From Azadirachta indica (Eukaryota; Streptophyta; Magnoliopsida; Sapindales; Meliaceae), in contig CM040447.1 of assembly GCA_022749755.1 (NCBI GenBank), forward strand, positions 1,172,033 through 1,236,032: 64,000 bases of DNA, written 5' to 3'. Positions 38,655 through 50,830 of the stretch are shown here, in pieces. Made by a program: the position numbers and the translations under genes. The number at the start of each line of letters is the position of its first letter. Within the stretch, counting starts at the first letter, position 1. The notes beneath the pieces are model-generated. The model had not been told where the DNA came from, did no database searches, and worked only from the letters and a program-made list of their open reading frames with translations.

Positions 38655-38671
38655 AACAATGCCTTCATTTT
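38655..38671. repeat. LINE-2 target-site duplication, left
   Basis: 17 bases AACAATGCCTTCATTTT, identical to 59987-60003. The two copies flank the whole nested block, which shows that the LINE was the first insertion here. Variable-length duplications of this size are typical of LINE retrotransposition. Confidence 0.93.
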
Positions 38672-41600
38672 TCTTTGTTTGAAGAAAAGAGAAATTCATT
38701 AAAAAGGAGAAAGATTACAGCAGACAAAGAACATTATACGGCAAGTCTTCTAGCCAGATACAAGCTTTCTTATAGGCAAAGCTAGTTTTGCCAGACTATG
38801 GGCTGCATAATTACAAACATGAGGGACTGATTTGAAATTACAAATAAAGTTTCCTGAGACCAAAGCTAATATCTCGTGAATTAGCCATTGAATCTCCCTT
38901 TGCTGGAGGCTTTCCTTGTGACTAAATTAATTACATTTAAAGCATCTGACTCAACTTCAAGAGGCTTGATTCCACACGCTATGGCCAATTTAATACCCTC
39001 AAGCATTGCCTGAGCTTCAGCATATTCCACATCACCAATAAAAGAGTCTGTTTTAATAGAGGCAGCCTTGATCTTCCCTTCGTGGTTTCTGATAATAGCC
39101 CCCAAGCCAACTTTGCAGCCCAAACCATTAACTGCGGAATCAGTAGTTAACTGATAGAAATCTCTGGCTGGGGGGGTAGCTCAAAGTTGGCTTGTGCAGA
39201 GTGCAAACTAGAATTTGTGGAATTGGTGGGATTTTTAAAGGTTTGGAAAATATTCTTTACTCTTGCATAAGTTATCAAAGGATCTGATGCCTCCCCCTTA
39301 TGATTGGATTGATTTCTAGAAGTCCATATAGACCAGGAAACTAAAGCAAAAAGCTCCAGGTCTGATTTAGAGAAGGAATCTTTGAGTTTAAATATCATAT
39401 TGTGAAAAGTTGTGGCACTTTGATTTCTGGTTGGATGATAAAAAGAGGAGTATTTCCAAACCTTTTTGGCCTTGTTGCAGCCAACTAGAGAATGAAAAGA
39501 GTTCTCCTGGAAGTTGCCACAGATTGTGCAATTTTGCTGAGTTGCTACCTTTCTGAGAAACAGCTTTTGCTGTGTGGGAAGGATTTCCTTTAAGGCCCTC
39601 CAAAAGAGAATTTTGGTTTTGGGAGGAATGTTCAAGCTCTATATTTGCTTCCACCAGCTGGATATATTTTTTTGATGTCTTGAGCTATCCCCGGTCTTGT
39701 GTTTGAGTTGACAATTATGGAGGATTTCTCATAATTGAAAAGTTGACCAGAAGCATCAGAGTATCTTTCAAGGATTTGCTTCAATTGGTAACATTGCTCC
39801 AAAGATGCTCTACTGAAGATCAAGCTGTCATCTACAAAGAAAAGATGAGATATTGATGGCCCATGAGAGCTAAATTGTATTCCATGGATTAACTTTAGTT
39901 GCTCGGCTTTTAAGAGAGCAGTTGATAATACTTCAGCACATAGAATGAAAAGATAAGGTGAGAGAGGACAACCTTGCCTTAAACCTCTTTGCGGTGCAAT
40001 GTTTCCTTTTGCTTCTCCATTGATTGAATTGAAAAGGAAGGGGAAGTTATGCATCGCATGGTTAAATTCACCAACCTTTCTGAGAATCCCAGTTTGAGCA
40101 TGACACTTTCCAGGAAAGTCCATTCAACTCTATCAAAAGCCTTGCTGATGTATATATTCATGGCAATCAGTCCTCTACCCCCCAATCTTTTGGTTCTAAG
40201 CTTGTGGAGACATTCAAAGCCAATAATGATGTTGTCTGTAATCAATCTCTGAGGAACAAAGGCACTGTGATTTGGTGAGATGACCTTGTCTAGAATAAAT
40301 TTAAGTTCGTTCGCTACAGCCTTAGAGATAATCTTGTATATGACGTTGCTGAGACTTATAGGCCTGTAGTCAACCACTTTTCTTGGATGTTTGATTTGTG
40401 GCACCAGCACTAAGAGTGTTTTGTTCAGATTGGAAAGATCCTTGTTATAGTTATGAACTTGAAAGCACAGTTTGCAAACAGCTTCTTCAAGGATATCCCA
40501 GTGCTTCTAAAAGAATGAGGCAGAAAGTCCATTAGGGCCTGGAGCCTTACAAGGGCTAATTTGGAAAAGGGCTAACTTTATTTCTTCTCTTGTGAAGTCT
40601 GCATTGAGAAAGTCATTCATAGTGTTGTCGACTCTTTTGTTCACACAAGATATACAATTGTCTATACATTAACTTGAAGTATTAGAAGACTTGAAGAGAT
40701 TGGAAAAGTGAGAGCATATGACATCCTTAATCGCTTTTGGCTCCTTCACCCAAAAGTTATTTTGATCTATAATCCCCTCAATGGTGTTCCTTTTCCTTCT
40801 TGCTGAGGCTTTAGCATGAAAAAATTTTGTGTTCCTATCACCATTTTTAAGCTAATTGGCTTTAGATCTCTGCATCTTGTAAATTTCTTCATCCCGGGGT
40901 AGAATGTCTAGTTCTTTTTCCATCTCTGTTAGCTCACTAGTGTTTATAGAATTTTAGGGGGGCTTTGTACAGAAATGATAATTAGACCCTCAGTACTCAA
41001 TTTGCTTTTTCCTATTGCCCAATTCGAATGAGCTCGATTAGATCAGTTGTTCGAGAGTTTCTGCTACCATACTTTGAAAGAGAAGTATTGGTTCTTTGGC
41101 TTCCTGATTAGAAAATTTTCCCCTAACTTGCTTCACTATCTCCTTACAGTCTTCACAAGAATTCCATAACTCCTCGTAATGGAACCTGGGAGTCTTTCTT
41201 TCCCCCTTAGTTTTACTAAAATTCTTTTTCTTGAACATTTCCATGCATATTGGGAGGTGGTCTGATCCCCAAGCTTCAAGGTGGGTAGCTGCCGTATCAA
41301 TAAAATCATCTCTCCAAGACTGGGAAGAAAAGAATATATCCAGTCTCTCCAACACTAGACTACCACAGGAATGGCGGTTAGACCAAGTATACGGACATCT
41401 ATTCCATTTGATATCATAGAGACTAGTATCCTTTAGAGCATCCCTGAAGTCTTGAATAGCTTATAGGCTTTTAGGAGGACCTCTACACTTCTCATCAACT
41501 CTTAAGATTTCATTAAAGTCACCTCCACATAACCAAGGTAAAGAAAAGAGTTTTGATAATCGTCGAAGTAATTCCCATAAGTGCCTTTTTTGTGCTCTGT

Positions 41601-41958
41601 CTGGATTCCCATAGAAGCCTGTAAATCTCCATGCATTGCTACCTTCTGATTTGACAAGAGAGTCAATGTAGTACTCTTCATAGGATAAAATGTTGACTTC
41701 TATATCAGATGACTAGAGCAAAGCTAGCCCTCCTTTAAAGCCATTGCAATTGACAGAGAAACAGCTTACGTAACTAAGATGGGGACGTAAAATCTTCCAT
41801 TTTCTTTGACTTTAGTTTAGTCTCACACAAAAAAACAATACTGGGGCGATTATTTTGGAGAACATATTTTAGAGCTCGGAATGTTCGGGTGTTCCCCAAT
41901 CCTAGAGCATTCCAACATAAGAGTTTTATGATTCTCGGCAAGGCTGGATACCAGCCAT
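38672..41958 (-). pseudogene. LINE-2 ORF2: endonuclease, reverse transcriptase, zinc-binding and RNase H
   Basis: ORF2 probably begins at the ATG 41958-41956 (MAGIQPC). Endonuclease: GGDFNEI near 41530, YTWSNRHSCG near 41385, LERLDIFF, and GSDHLPICMEMF at 41355-41038. RT: VVDYRPISLSNVIYKIISK and NHSAFVPQRLITDNIIIGFE in 40410-39979, then GLRQGCPLSPYLFILCAEVL and LFFVDDSLIFSRA in 40123-39632. The catalytic pair reads FVDD. The zinc-binding region is at 39635-39147 (CTICGNFQENSFHSL) and RNase H at 39123-38881 (GAIIRNHEGK, AEAQAMLEGI, VESDALNVI). Several stops and frame shifts split it. A short 3' tail ends at 38672. Confidence 0.9.
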
Positions 41959-42044
41959 CGCCGTTGAGTTATCATATGTGAGATGTTAGTAGATAAAGGG
42001 TCCAAATTTGTACCTGAGTGCATGTCATTGGCATTGCTAAAATG

Positions 42045-42049
42045 GTTAT
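42045..42049. repeat. Copia target-site duplication GTTAT, left
   Basis: GTTAT directly before the copia 5' LTR, repeated at 58421-58425. Confidence 0.88.
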
Positions 42050-42290
42050 TGTTAATGATAATTGATTAATGAAATCAAGATGATTTCTTTTCTAATTTTG
42101 TTAGTCAATATTATTAACAAACTTTCGTTATTTACTATGATTCCTTCTCCTTTTATTACTTTGATTTCTTTCCATAAATATTATACATAATTATAGATTA
42201 TTTATTTCCTTATATATTGTTTTGTAAAGCCTATATAAAAACTACTTTTGTACTAAACTAATTCAAGAAATAAGAATTGTTTTCTTCACA
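42050..42290 (+). repeat. Copia 5' LTR
   Basis: TGTTAATGATAATTG to TTCTTCACA, aligning with 58183-58420. It contains TATATAAAA near 42232, a likely promoter TATA element. Confidence 0.92.
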
Positions 42291-42303
42291 TGATATCAGA
42301 GCC
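42291..42303 (+). other. Copia primer-binding site (tRNA-Met type)
   Basis: TGATATCAGAGCC directly after the LTR, one base away from the common TGGTATCAGAGC site. Confidence 0.85.
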
Positions 42304-42940
42304 AGATTTAGCCTGCTCTCAATATCGGTTTTCCTTCCGATCGTAAGTTCAGAATTCTGTCTCTCCACATTATCTGCAAGGAATCAACGTCTGCCACACG
42401 TGGACTTCACAGACCATTGTCTTCTTTTGCGCATGTGACTCACGTGCTGCCACAACCAACCTTCCTTTTGCAGCACCGCCTATTCCCACAGCATTAGAGT
42501 TTGTCGGCCAATCTACTCGTGGTCTCTGTATCCTCACATGTGCCACCATTAGCCTCTACAAAGATAGCCATTTTTCAGTTCTGTCACGCTTCGATCCGGC
42601 GTATTCTCAGCGAATGAAACCTCACCACCACCATCTTTCGACTTAGAACGCATCGGCCATTGTTCCTGTAGTCTCTTTTGTCATTTCTGGCCATTTATTG
42701 TCGCAGTCGACTCTGGATTAGAACTTCACGCGCTGCCTTTGCTTCGCCAACATCTCTGGCAAGTGAATCCTCACTGCCTCCTTTATTTGACTCAGCACGG
42801 GTCGAGCATCTTGCCTGTCGCCTCTGTGCCTTGTTTCTAGCCACTTACTGTAATGGTTAAACCAGAGTCCAAATTGATTCGACTGTTCTTCGATTAGAAA
42901 GTTTTTTTGATTATTTCTGTATTCTTGTTTCTCTCAAATT

Positions 42941-43900
42941 ATGGATAGATCAGATGTATCTCACCCTGTTCATATCTAGTTAAATGGACATAATTATGTA
43001 TTATGGGCTCAGGCAATGTTTAGTTTCCTCAAAGGACGTCGTCTTTGGCGCTATATTACTGGCCATATCATCGAACCTATAAAAACCAATGAAGAAACTG
43101 ATGAAAAGTTCGTTGATCATTTGGAAGAGTGGTAGTAAAAATCATCAGATTATTATGTGGTTTCGCAATACATCTATCTCTTCTATCCATCTACAATTTG
43201 GGAGATTTGAGACAGCCAAAGCACTGTAGAACTTTCTTGCTTATTGGTATACTGCCACTAATTTATCATACTAGTATCAGATCCTATGCAAGCTTCATCA
43301 GATGCACCAAGAGCTTGGTCAGTCTATTTCTGATTTTCACTCTTGGATGCAATTTTTATAGGACCAGTTATCACTTTCAGAACCTAAGTGGATAACCTTT
43401 GGGGATGCAACAAGATTTGCTACTCACAAGGATCAGCAAAGGTTAATGACGTTTCTCATGGCCTTAAAAGATACATTTGAACCTACTCGAGCTTCACTTC
43501 TTTATTAGAAACCTTTATCTACTTTTGATGAAGCTATTGATATGCTTGTCTCCAAAGAAACTCAGCTTGCTCATCTACAACCATCTTGCCTTGACACTTC
43601 TCTGGCTACAACTTCAGCTTCTCAACCTGTCTTTATAGTAAACTGTAACTATTGTCATAAAAATGGTCTCTGAGTTCTTAATTATCCCATCTGAAGATGT
43701 AAAGTTTGTCGCAAAGTTGGTCTTTAGCACTTTGCACGAGACTGTCCACATAAAGGAAGACCGAAGCATCCACCACTAACTACTGCCGTTGCTGATAACA
43801 CCAATGACTGTCCTACCTCTCTATCCCTTACCACCACTGATCTCGCATATCTTCTTTAGCAACTTTTGCAAAAATCCGGTAATCCTCCCATTTCAGCTTC
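42941..43900 (+). pseudogene. Copia gag remnant
   Basis: Starts at ATG 42941 (MDRSDVSHPVHI), with a TAG soon after at 42980. The copia gag blocks LNGHNYVLWAQAMFSFLKGR and WRYITGHIIEP are readable. A zinc-knuckle-like region (CKVCRKVG, then HFARDCPHKGR) lies near 43700-43760. At least five in-frame stops are present. Confidence 0.8.
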
Positions 43901-43919
43901 TTTAATTCCCTTAGGTATA

Positions 43920-44640
43920 TTCTTTTGGTACTTTGATTCTACATGTTGTAATCATATGACTGCAAACACTACTCTCTTTTCGTCTAAATCTCATGTCTAA
44001 CATTTTCCTGCCATTCAAACTGTGAATGGATTTGCTATGCATGTCAGTCACTTAGGACAAATCTCTTTATCTAATCTCTCTTTACCTAACATCTTCTTAA
44101 TTGCCTCTCTTACTCTCAACCTTTTATATGTTGGTTAATTATGTGATCTTGGTTTTCATGTTCTTTTCACTACGTTTGATTGTCATGTGCAGGATCCGAA
44201 GACAAGTCGAACGCTTGGGATAAACTGTAAGGTTGGATGTCTGTTTGAGCTCATCAGTTTTCATCTGCCATCCACATGTCGCTCTATTCCTCTACCTGTT
44301 GCTTCCACAACTTCTTTTCACTACGTCTGATTGTCATATTCTTTTCATGTTCTTTTCACTACGTCTAATTGTCATGTGCAAGATTCGAAGACAGGTCAGA
44401 TGCTTGGGATAGGCCATAAGGTTGGATGTCTGTTTGAGCTCATTAGTCTTCGTCTGCCATCCACATGTCGCTCTGTTCCTCTACCCATTGCTTCCACAAC
44501 TTCTATCTCTTCCTTAAGTCTCTGGCACTCCTGACTAGAGTATATGTCAATCGATCATCTCCGTTCACTAGTTTATAGTGATATTCTGAGTACTGTATCC
44601 CATAATCAAATTGATTGTGTTTCCTGTCAATTAGCAAAAA
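43920..44640 (+). pseudogene. Copia protease and pre-integrase remnant with an internal duplication
   Basis: A protease-like block WYFDSTCCNHMTANTTLF lies near 43930-43980. Two copies of about 155 bases follow, spaced 189 bases apart (from 44157 and from 44346). The pre-integrase histidine-cysteine end (CVSCQLAKNAAL) is at about 44610-44645. Confidence 0.7.
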
Positions 44641-44644
44641 ACGC

Positions 44645-45014
44645 TGCTTTACCTTTTAATAATAATGACTCTATTTCTACTGCTATATTTGATCTCATCC
44701 ATTCTAATATATGGGGACCCTTTCCTAATGCAACTATGGGAGGTTCCAAATACTTTGTTATTTTTGTTGATGATTACTCACGTTATACATGGATTTATCT
44801 TATGAAGCACATATCAGAGTTATCCAAAATTTATCGTGATTTTGTTAAAATAATTCAAACACATTTTTCTTGCTCTATTAAAGTTTTTCGCACTGATAAT
44901 GCTATGGAATACAGAGATTCTGACTTTTTAGAACTCTTGCAAACTAATGGGACTTTTTGTCAACGCTTTGTCTTGGCACATCCCAACAAAATGGTCAGGC
45001 TGAACGTAAACACA
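44645..45014 (+). pseudogene. Copia integrase, 5' part
   Basis: Integrase core with the first catalytic aspartate region (DLIHSNIWGPFPNATMGG, FVIFVDDYSRYTWIYLM) and the second (VFRTDNAMEYRDSDF). It stops at the Athila-2 target site. The coding sequence resumes in the proper frame at 55979. Confidence 0.9.
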
Positions 45015-45019
45015 GACAT
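45015..45019. repeat. Athila-2 target-site duplication GACAT, left
   Basis: GACAT before the 5' LTR, repeated at 55974-55978. Confidence 0.95.
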
Positions 45020-46419
45020 TGATGAATGTTTAAAAGTGTAGGTTTATTAAGAGAAATATTATGATTTACACTTAATAATGTCCTTCTATTCCCCAATAAT
45101 GAAGCATATTCTTTTATATTGAATTGTAAAACATGAATTGGACTAAATAGTTAGTTTTGCGTAGGTTTCGTATAATGAGCGTATCTTTCAATCCAAATTA
45201 TCAATTGATACGATTCTTGGACTAGACAAACATAAACTCATCATTTCACAACTTTGCAAGCCAAAGGTTGGACCAGTTCGAGCAATTAATGGGATGAAAT
45301 TGGGCTTCAACAGAACTCAAGCGCATCTTTGAACCAGCCCAACATGCTTCCGTATTTGGGCCGTATCTCCCTAAATATGTAACAAAAAATTACGTGGTTG
45401 GGTGATCTAGAAAGCTGATAAAGGGATCTAAATTGTTTATGTTTTGTACTTTCTCAAATTTCAACTGGTAGGTTACCAAAAAGAGCTATCATTCTAGAAG
45501 GGCGGTGGAAAAATGCGACTTGAACATCTCTGCCTATTTTCAACACAACTCATGGTATAAAATAGAAATAAGAGCGAGATATAGACCATTAGAAAGATGA
45601 GTCATCCACCTACAACTTTGAAGAAGGATGCTTTACAAAATTCGGTGGTTTTCATGGTCAAAGATATGTTGGAAGTTGGTAAAGCGTGATTAATTGGAAA
45701 TTGACCAAATTATGTTCACACATGTGGAATGTCTTTTGTTTTACCTATATAAAGGGAGACGTGGAAGTGAGGAGGGAGATCAGATTTTGTTTTTCCATTT
45801 CTATTTTATTGTTGTAATTTAAATTTCAATGATGTATTTCTAATTTCGTAACTAGGGCTAAGGGTAAACTTTTGATGATTTTATAGTTTTGTTCTTTGAT
45901 CTTTTGTTTTGCTCTTCATTGTTAATCTTTTTATTGATTGAGTACTATATTTTGCAAGTGATTTTGAATTGTTAGAAACCTTGATTCATTGTTAACAAAT
46001 GGTACATTGAATGCTTGGATATTTTCTACATATCAAGAGCAAGGCAACTTATAGTTTTTCACCATCAACTAAAAGGTAAGTCTTTTGATTTCTTTGTGCT
46101 TAAATGTTTTGTTTTCATCATCCAATTAAGATCAATTCTTTTGGTTCTTAATTGTATTTTTCTTTTAAAAAAAAGGATCAAGAATAAGTTCTATACAAAT
46201 CATTAAAATGGATCCCTAATGCCCTAATATATAATAATATAGAATTTAAATTTGACAATAAGCAAATTCACTCCATTAGAATATTCGGATTTATAATATT
46301 TAGACCTTTGGACTTGTAGACTTAATATAACATATTCCCTGTGGACCGACACTCGGACTTCCGAACTTTATTACTTGAGACAACCTATATTTGGGAGTTA
46401 CAACCTTTAAGTTGTAGCA
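45020..46419 (+). repeat. Athila-2 5' LTR
   Basis: 1400 bases, TGATGAATGT to TTGTAGCA, nearly identical to 54570-55973. A TATATAAAGG at about 45748 is a good TATA box, placing transcript initiation near 45780. Confidence 0.96.
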
Positions 46420-46425
46420 AATTTT

Positions 46426-46443
46426 TGGCGCCATTGCCGGGGA
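46426..46443 (+). other. Athila-2 primer-binding site (tRNA-Asp type)
   Basis: TGGCGCCATTGCCGGGGA, six bases after the LTR; one base differs from a perfect match to the tRNA-Asp 3' end used by Athila elements. Confidence 0.9.
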
Positions 46444-46500
46444 ATACGGTTTGTATAAAGTTTACTAGTTCTTGTTTAATTTTCTTTTACTAACTTCAAC

Positions 46501-46526
46501 CTCTAACTCTAACTCTAACTCTAACT
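46501..46526. repeat. (CTCTAA)n short tandem repeat
   Basis: Four CTCTAA-type units in the Athila-2 leader. Confidence 0.85.
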
Positions 46527-46925
46527 TCAATATATATTTTTTTTAATTTACTTGTTGTTATTTATTTTTATTGGGAGGCTCAGCCGCCTATTTATTTTTA
46601 CATTATGGTTGGTTCTACATATACCACCTAATTTCTGTTCATGGTAGGCTTTGCCACCTTTCTTAATTTTTTCTATTACGTATTATGTTGTTATTTTCAT
46701 TTACAATAATTTTATTAAGAGGAAGGTTATACCACCTCTTTTCTTTTTTTATTTGTTTTATTGTGCTAACATTTTATTGTATTGTGTTTTCTTATTATTA
46801 TTATTGTTATTTTTATGCTTGGATGGTATCGTGATCCTCATTCTCATCGATTGGTGAAAGGTAATTCTGAAACCTCCTTTGGAAATTTGTTTGATTCATC
46901 TTCAAACTCACACACAACTAACACT

Positions 46926-48422
46926 ATGGCTGAAAATGAAAGTATACATGGAGAAAATGAAAATCATCATGTTCGAACTATGCGTGAATATTTGCAACCT
47001 CCTCGAAATTCATCTCCTTCATGCTTTATTTTTCCGCTTAATGCAAATAACTTTAAATTTAAGCCCGGTATGATTCCTTTACTTCCTAATTTCCATGGCT
47101 TAGAGTCTGAGAGTCCTTATTTACATTTGAAAGAATTTGAGGAAGTGTGTGCCACATTTATGGATCAAACATGTAGTGAAGAAATAATTAAGCTAAAATT
47201 GTTTCCTTTTTCTTTAAAAGATAAATCAAAAACATGGCTTAATTCATTAAGACCTAGATCTATAGGCACATGGCAAGAAATGCAAACCAAGTTTTTAAAG
47301 CAATTTTTTCCAATACATAAAACGAATGCTTTCAAGAGACAAATTCAAAATTTTTGTCAAAAAGGAAATGAAACCTATTTTCAATGTTTGGAAAGATTTA
47401 AAGACTTGTTGAATTCATGCCCACACCATGGTTTTGAAAAATGGCGTACGATAAGTTTTTTTTATGAAGGGTTAACACCAGAGACAAAACAATTTGTTGA
47501 AATAATGTGTAATGGTGAATTTTTAGACAAAGACCCAGAAGAAGCTTTAGAGTATTTAGATCATTTAGCTGAGAATTCTCAATCCTGGCAAACCACTAGT
47601 TCCTCTGAAAATTCAATTAGATCTAATATGACTAGTTCTAGTGGGGGTAAATATAATTTGAGTCAAGAAAATGATCTAAGTGCTAGAATTACAAATTTAA
47701 CGAAAAAGATTGAAGCCATGGAATTAAGGAAAGTTAAAGAGGTCAAATCTGTGCATAATGATGAAATTTGTGAAATTTGTGAAGTCATGGGACATTCCAC
47801 TCAAGATTGTCCAAATATTCCTATTTTTAAAGAAGTGTTGCATGACCAAGCAAATTCTATGAATTCCTTCAAAAAGCTTTTTTCCTCTAATTCTCCATAT
47901 TCTGAAACATACAATCCTGGATGGAGAAATCACCCAAATTTTAGTTGGAGAAATGATAATCATGCCCATCCACCACCTCAAAGACCTTCAAATTTTCCAT
48001 CATACCATTCACCACATTTGAAAACTCTTGAGGAAACATTGCAAACATTCATGCAAGGGCAAACAAGCATAAACAATCAAACATCACAAGCCATTGATGA
48101 TATCAAGAATACACTTTCAACATTGACCTCAGCTTTGCGCAGTCAAGAGAAAGGTAAATTTCCTGCTCAACCACAACCAAATCCAGCGGGTCAATTTCAT
48201 GTAAGTGATTCTAACTCAAATGGCACACAGCACGAGAATGCCAACTCCATCACTACTCTCCGAAGTGGTAAGGTCATTGATAAAACCATTTCTTTGAAAG
48301 AGATTGAACCTAAAGAACCATCAAAATTAGTGAGTGAGGAAAATAATGTTGAACCTAAGATGTGTGATGTTAAAAAATGCCCTATCCCTACTCCTTTTCC
48401 TCAAAGATTGCAACCAATTTAA
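46926..48422 (+). CDS. Athila-2 gag
   Basis: Capsid and nucleocapsid protein of the element, 498 residues from the ATG at 46926. I chose this ATG because the frame upstream of it is leader-like and the family N-terminus starts near here (MAENESIHGE, then TMREYLQPPR). It shows the gag helix-rich region (KFLKQFFPIHKTNAFKRQIQ, CPHHGFEKWRTISFFYEGL), a CCHC zinc knuckle (CEICEVMGHSTQDC, spacing C-x2-C-x4-H-x4-C), and the clade block YNPGWRNHPNFSWRND. It ends at a TAA (48420-48422). The protease follows in the same frame, so this stop could be a gag terminator or a nonsense mutation. Confidence 0.9.
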   Translation: MAENESIHGENENHHVRTMREYLQPPRNSSPSCFIFPLNANNFKFKPGMIPLLPNFHGLESESPYLHLKEFEEVCATFMDQTCSEEIIKLKLFPFSLKDKSKTWLNSLRPRSIGTWQEMQTKFLKQFFPIHKTNAFKRQIQNFCQKGNETYFQCLERFKDLLNSCPHHGFEKWRTISFFYEGLTPETKQFVEIMCNGEFLDKDPEEALEYLDHLAENSQSWQTTSSSENSIRSNMTSSSGGKYNLSQENDLSARITNLTKKIEAMELRKVKEVKSVHNDEICEICEVMGHSTQDCPNIPIFKEVLHDQANSMNSFKKLFSSNSPYSETYNPGWRNHPNFSWRNDNHAHPPPQRPSNFPSYHSPHLKTLEETLQTFMQGQTSINNQTSQAIDDIKNTLSTLTSALRSQEKGKFPAQPQPNPAGQFHVSDSNSNGTQHENANSITTLRSGKVIDKTISLKEIEPKEPSKLVSEENNVEPKMCDVKKCPIPTPFPQRLQPI

Positions 48423-49013
48423 AAGTTGAACCAAAATTCTGAAATTTTTGAACTTTTTAAGCAAGTCAAAATTAACATTCCTTTGTTAGATGCAATTAAG
48501 CAAGTTTCTTTTTATGCCAAATTTTTGAAAGATTTATGCACTGTTAAAAGGAAGCTTAATGTTCAAAAGAAAGCATTTTTAACTGAGAATGTTAGTTCGA
48601 TTATTCAACATAACACTCCACCAAAATATAAAGATCCTGGTTGTCCCACCATTTCTTGTGTAATTGGAAACTTTAGGATAAACCATGCTTTACTTGATCT
48701 TGGTGCAAGTGTTAATTTGTTGCCATATTCAGTGTATGAGCAATTAGGTTTAGGTGAGTTTAAACCTACTTCTACAACACTTCAACTTGCTGATCGTTCT
48801 GTGAAAATACCACGAGAAATACTTGAGGATGTGTTAGTCCAAGTAGATAAATTTTATTTTCCTGTAGATTTTATTGTCTTAGACACACAACCTGTTTCTA
48901 ACTCAAGCACCCAAATTCCTGTCATATTAGGACGTCCATTTCTTGCTACATCTAATGCAATAATCAATTGTAGAAATGGAGTTCTAAAATTATCCTTTGG
49001 AAACATGACATAG
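48423..49013 (+). pseudogene. Athila-2 aspartic protease region
   Basis: Continues the gag frame after one stop codon. Blocks LLDLGASVNLLPYSVYEQLG (active site as DLGA) and IPVILGRPFLATSNAIINC are intact. It ends at an in-frame TAG (49011-49013), and another TAG follows at 49239-49241 before the RT. Confidence 0.88.
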
Positions 49014-49283
49014 GAAATGCATGTATTTAATATTTGCAAGCAACCTAGTGAAAATAATGACATGCATGAAGTTAGTTATATCGAGGAACTCGTTCATGAC
49101 TACTTTAATGTTTCGTCTTTCTCTTATCCCTTGGATGCTTGTTTAAATGGTTGCAATGATTTCAATTTTGATAAAAATTTTGAAGTGTCTCATATTTATT
49201 CTCTTTTAAAATCTTCTCAGGTTTTGGAAGTTAATGGATAGAGACCAAAATTTGAAGACTTACCTCAACGAGCTGATAAACCG

Positions 49284-50830
49284 ATGCCATCGAGTGTTCA
49301 ACTACCAAAACTTGAATTGAAACCATTACCATCTGACCTCAAGTATGCTTTCTTGGGTGCTAATGAAACTTTTCCGGCGATAATTTCTTCTAAACTCAGT
49401 ACTCTTCAAGAATGTAAGTTGCTCGAAATTCTAAGATTGCATAAATATGCTTTAGGATGGACAATAGCTGACATAAAAGGAATTAGTCCTTTGATTTGCA
49501 CACATAAGATATATTTGGAAGATAATGCCAAATCATCTAGACAAATGCAACGTAGGCTGAATCCTAATATGAAAGACGTAGTGAGAAATGAAGTTCTCAA
49601 GCTTTTAGATGTAGGGATCATTTATCCTATTTCTGATAGCACATGGGTAAGTCCTACACAAGTTGTACCTAAGAAATCTGGAGTTACTGTAGTCAAAAAT
49701 GAAAATAATGAATTAATTCCAACTAGAACAATTACTAGCTGGAGAATGTGCATTGACTATAGGAAACTCAACTCAATGACTAGGAAAGACCATTTCCCGT
49801 TATCATTCATGGATCAAATGTTAGAAAGGGTAGTTGGACATGCATTTTATTGTTTCCTAGATGGGTATTCTGGGTATAACTAAATTGAAATTGCACCTGA
49901 AGACCAAGAAAAGACCACTTTCACTTGTTCATTTGGAACTTTTACATATAAAAGGATGCCATTTGGATTGTGTAATGCACCAGCTACATTTCAAAGATGC
50001 ATGTTTAGTATTTTTAGTGATATGGTTGAACGATTTCTTGAAATTTTCATGGATGATTTTTCTGTGTTTGGTGATTCATTTGATGATTGTTTATCTAACT
50101 TGGAAAAAGTTTTGATTAGGTGTGAAGAAAAGAATCTTGTGCTTAATTGGGAAAAATGTCATTTCATGGTCACAAATGGTATTGTGCTTGGTCACATTGT
50201 CTCATCAAAAGGAATTGAAGTAGATAAATCTAAAATTGAATTAATTGCCAATTTACCTGTTCCTAAGTCTGTTAAAGATGTTAGATCATTTTTAGGACAT
50301 GCTAGTTTTTATAGAAGATTTATCAAAGACTTTACTGTCATATCAAGACCATTGTGCAATCTCTTATTAAAAGATGCTCTCTTTGAGTGGACTGAGTCAT
50401 GTCAAGAAGCTTTTGTCAAATTTAAAACTATGCTAACATCTGCTCCTATCATACAGCCTCCAAATTGGACTTTACCTTTTGAAATCATGTGCGATGCTAG
50501 CGATTATGCTGTTGGAGCTGTTTTAGGACAACGAAAGGACAAGAAACCCTATGTGATTTACTATGCTAGTAAAACCTTAAATAGTGCTCAAATGAATTAT
50601 TCTACCACTGAAAAGGAATTACTTGCAGTAGTATTTGCATTGGATAAATTTTGATCTTATCTTGTTGGCTCACCCATTGTGATTTTTAGTGATCATGCAG
50701 CATTAAAATATCTTCTTTCAAAAAAGGATGTTAAACCTAGATTGATTAGGTAGATTCTACTACTTCAAGAATTTGATTTCACAATTCAAGATAAAAAGGG
50801 AGTACAAAATGTGGTTGCTGATCATTTGTC
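49284..50830 (+). pseudogene. Athila-2 reverse transcriptase and RNase H, three nonsense codons
   Basis: All in the gag frame. RT blocks: WVSPTQVVPKKSGVTVV, WRMCIDYRKLNSMTRK, FCFLDGYSGYN to a TAA at 49881-49883, then MPFGLCNAPATFQRC and EIFMDDFSVFGDSFDDC (catalytic FMDD intact), LNWEKCHFMV. RNase H: EIMCDASDYAVGAVLGQRKD and YSTTEKELLAVVFALDKF up to a TGA at 50652-50654. A TAG at 50751-50753 precedes the ADHLSRL end. The 49881, 50652 and 50751 stops each look like one transition away from the expected codon (Gln, Arg, Trp). Confidence 0.9.
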
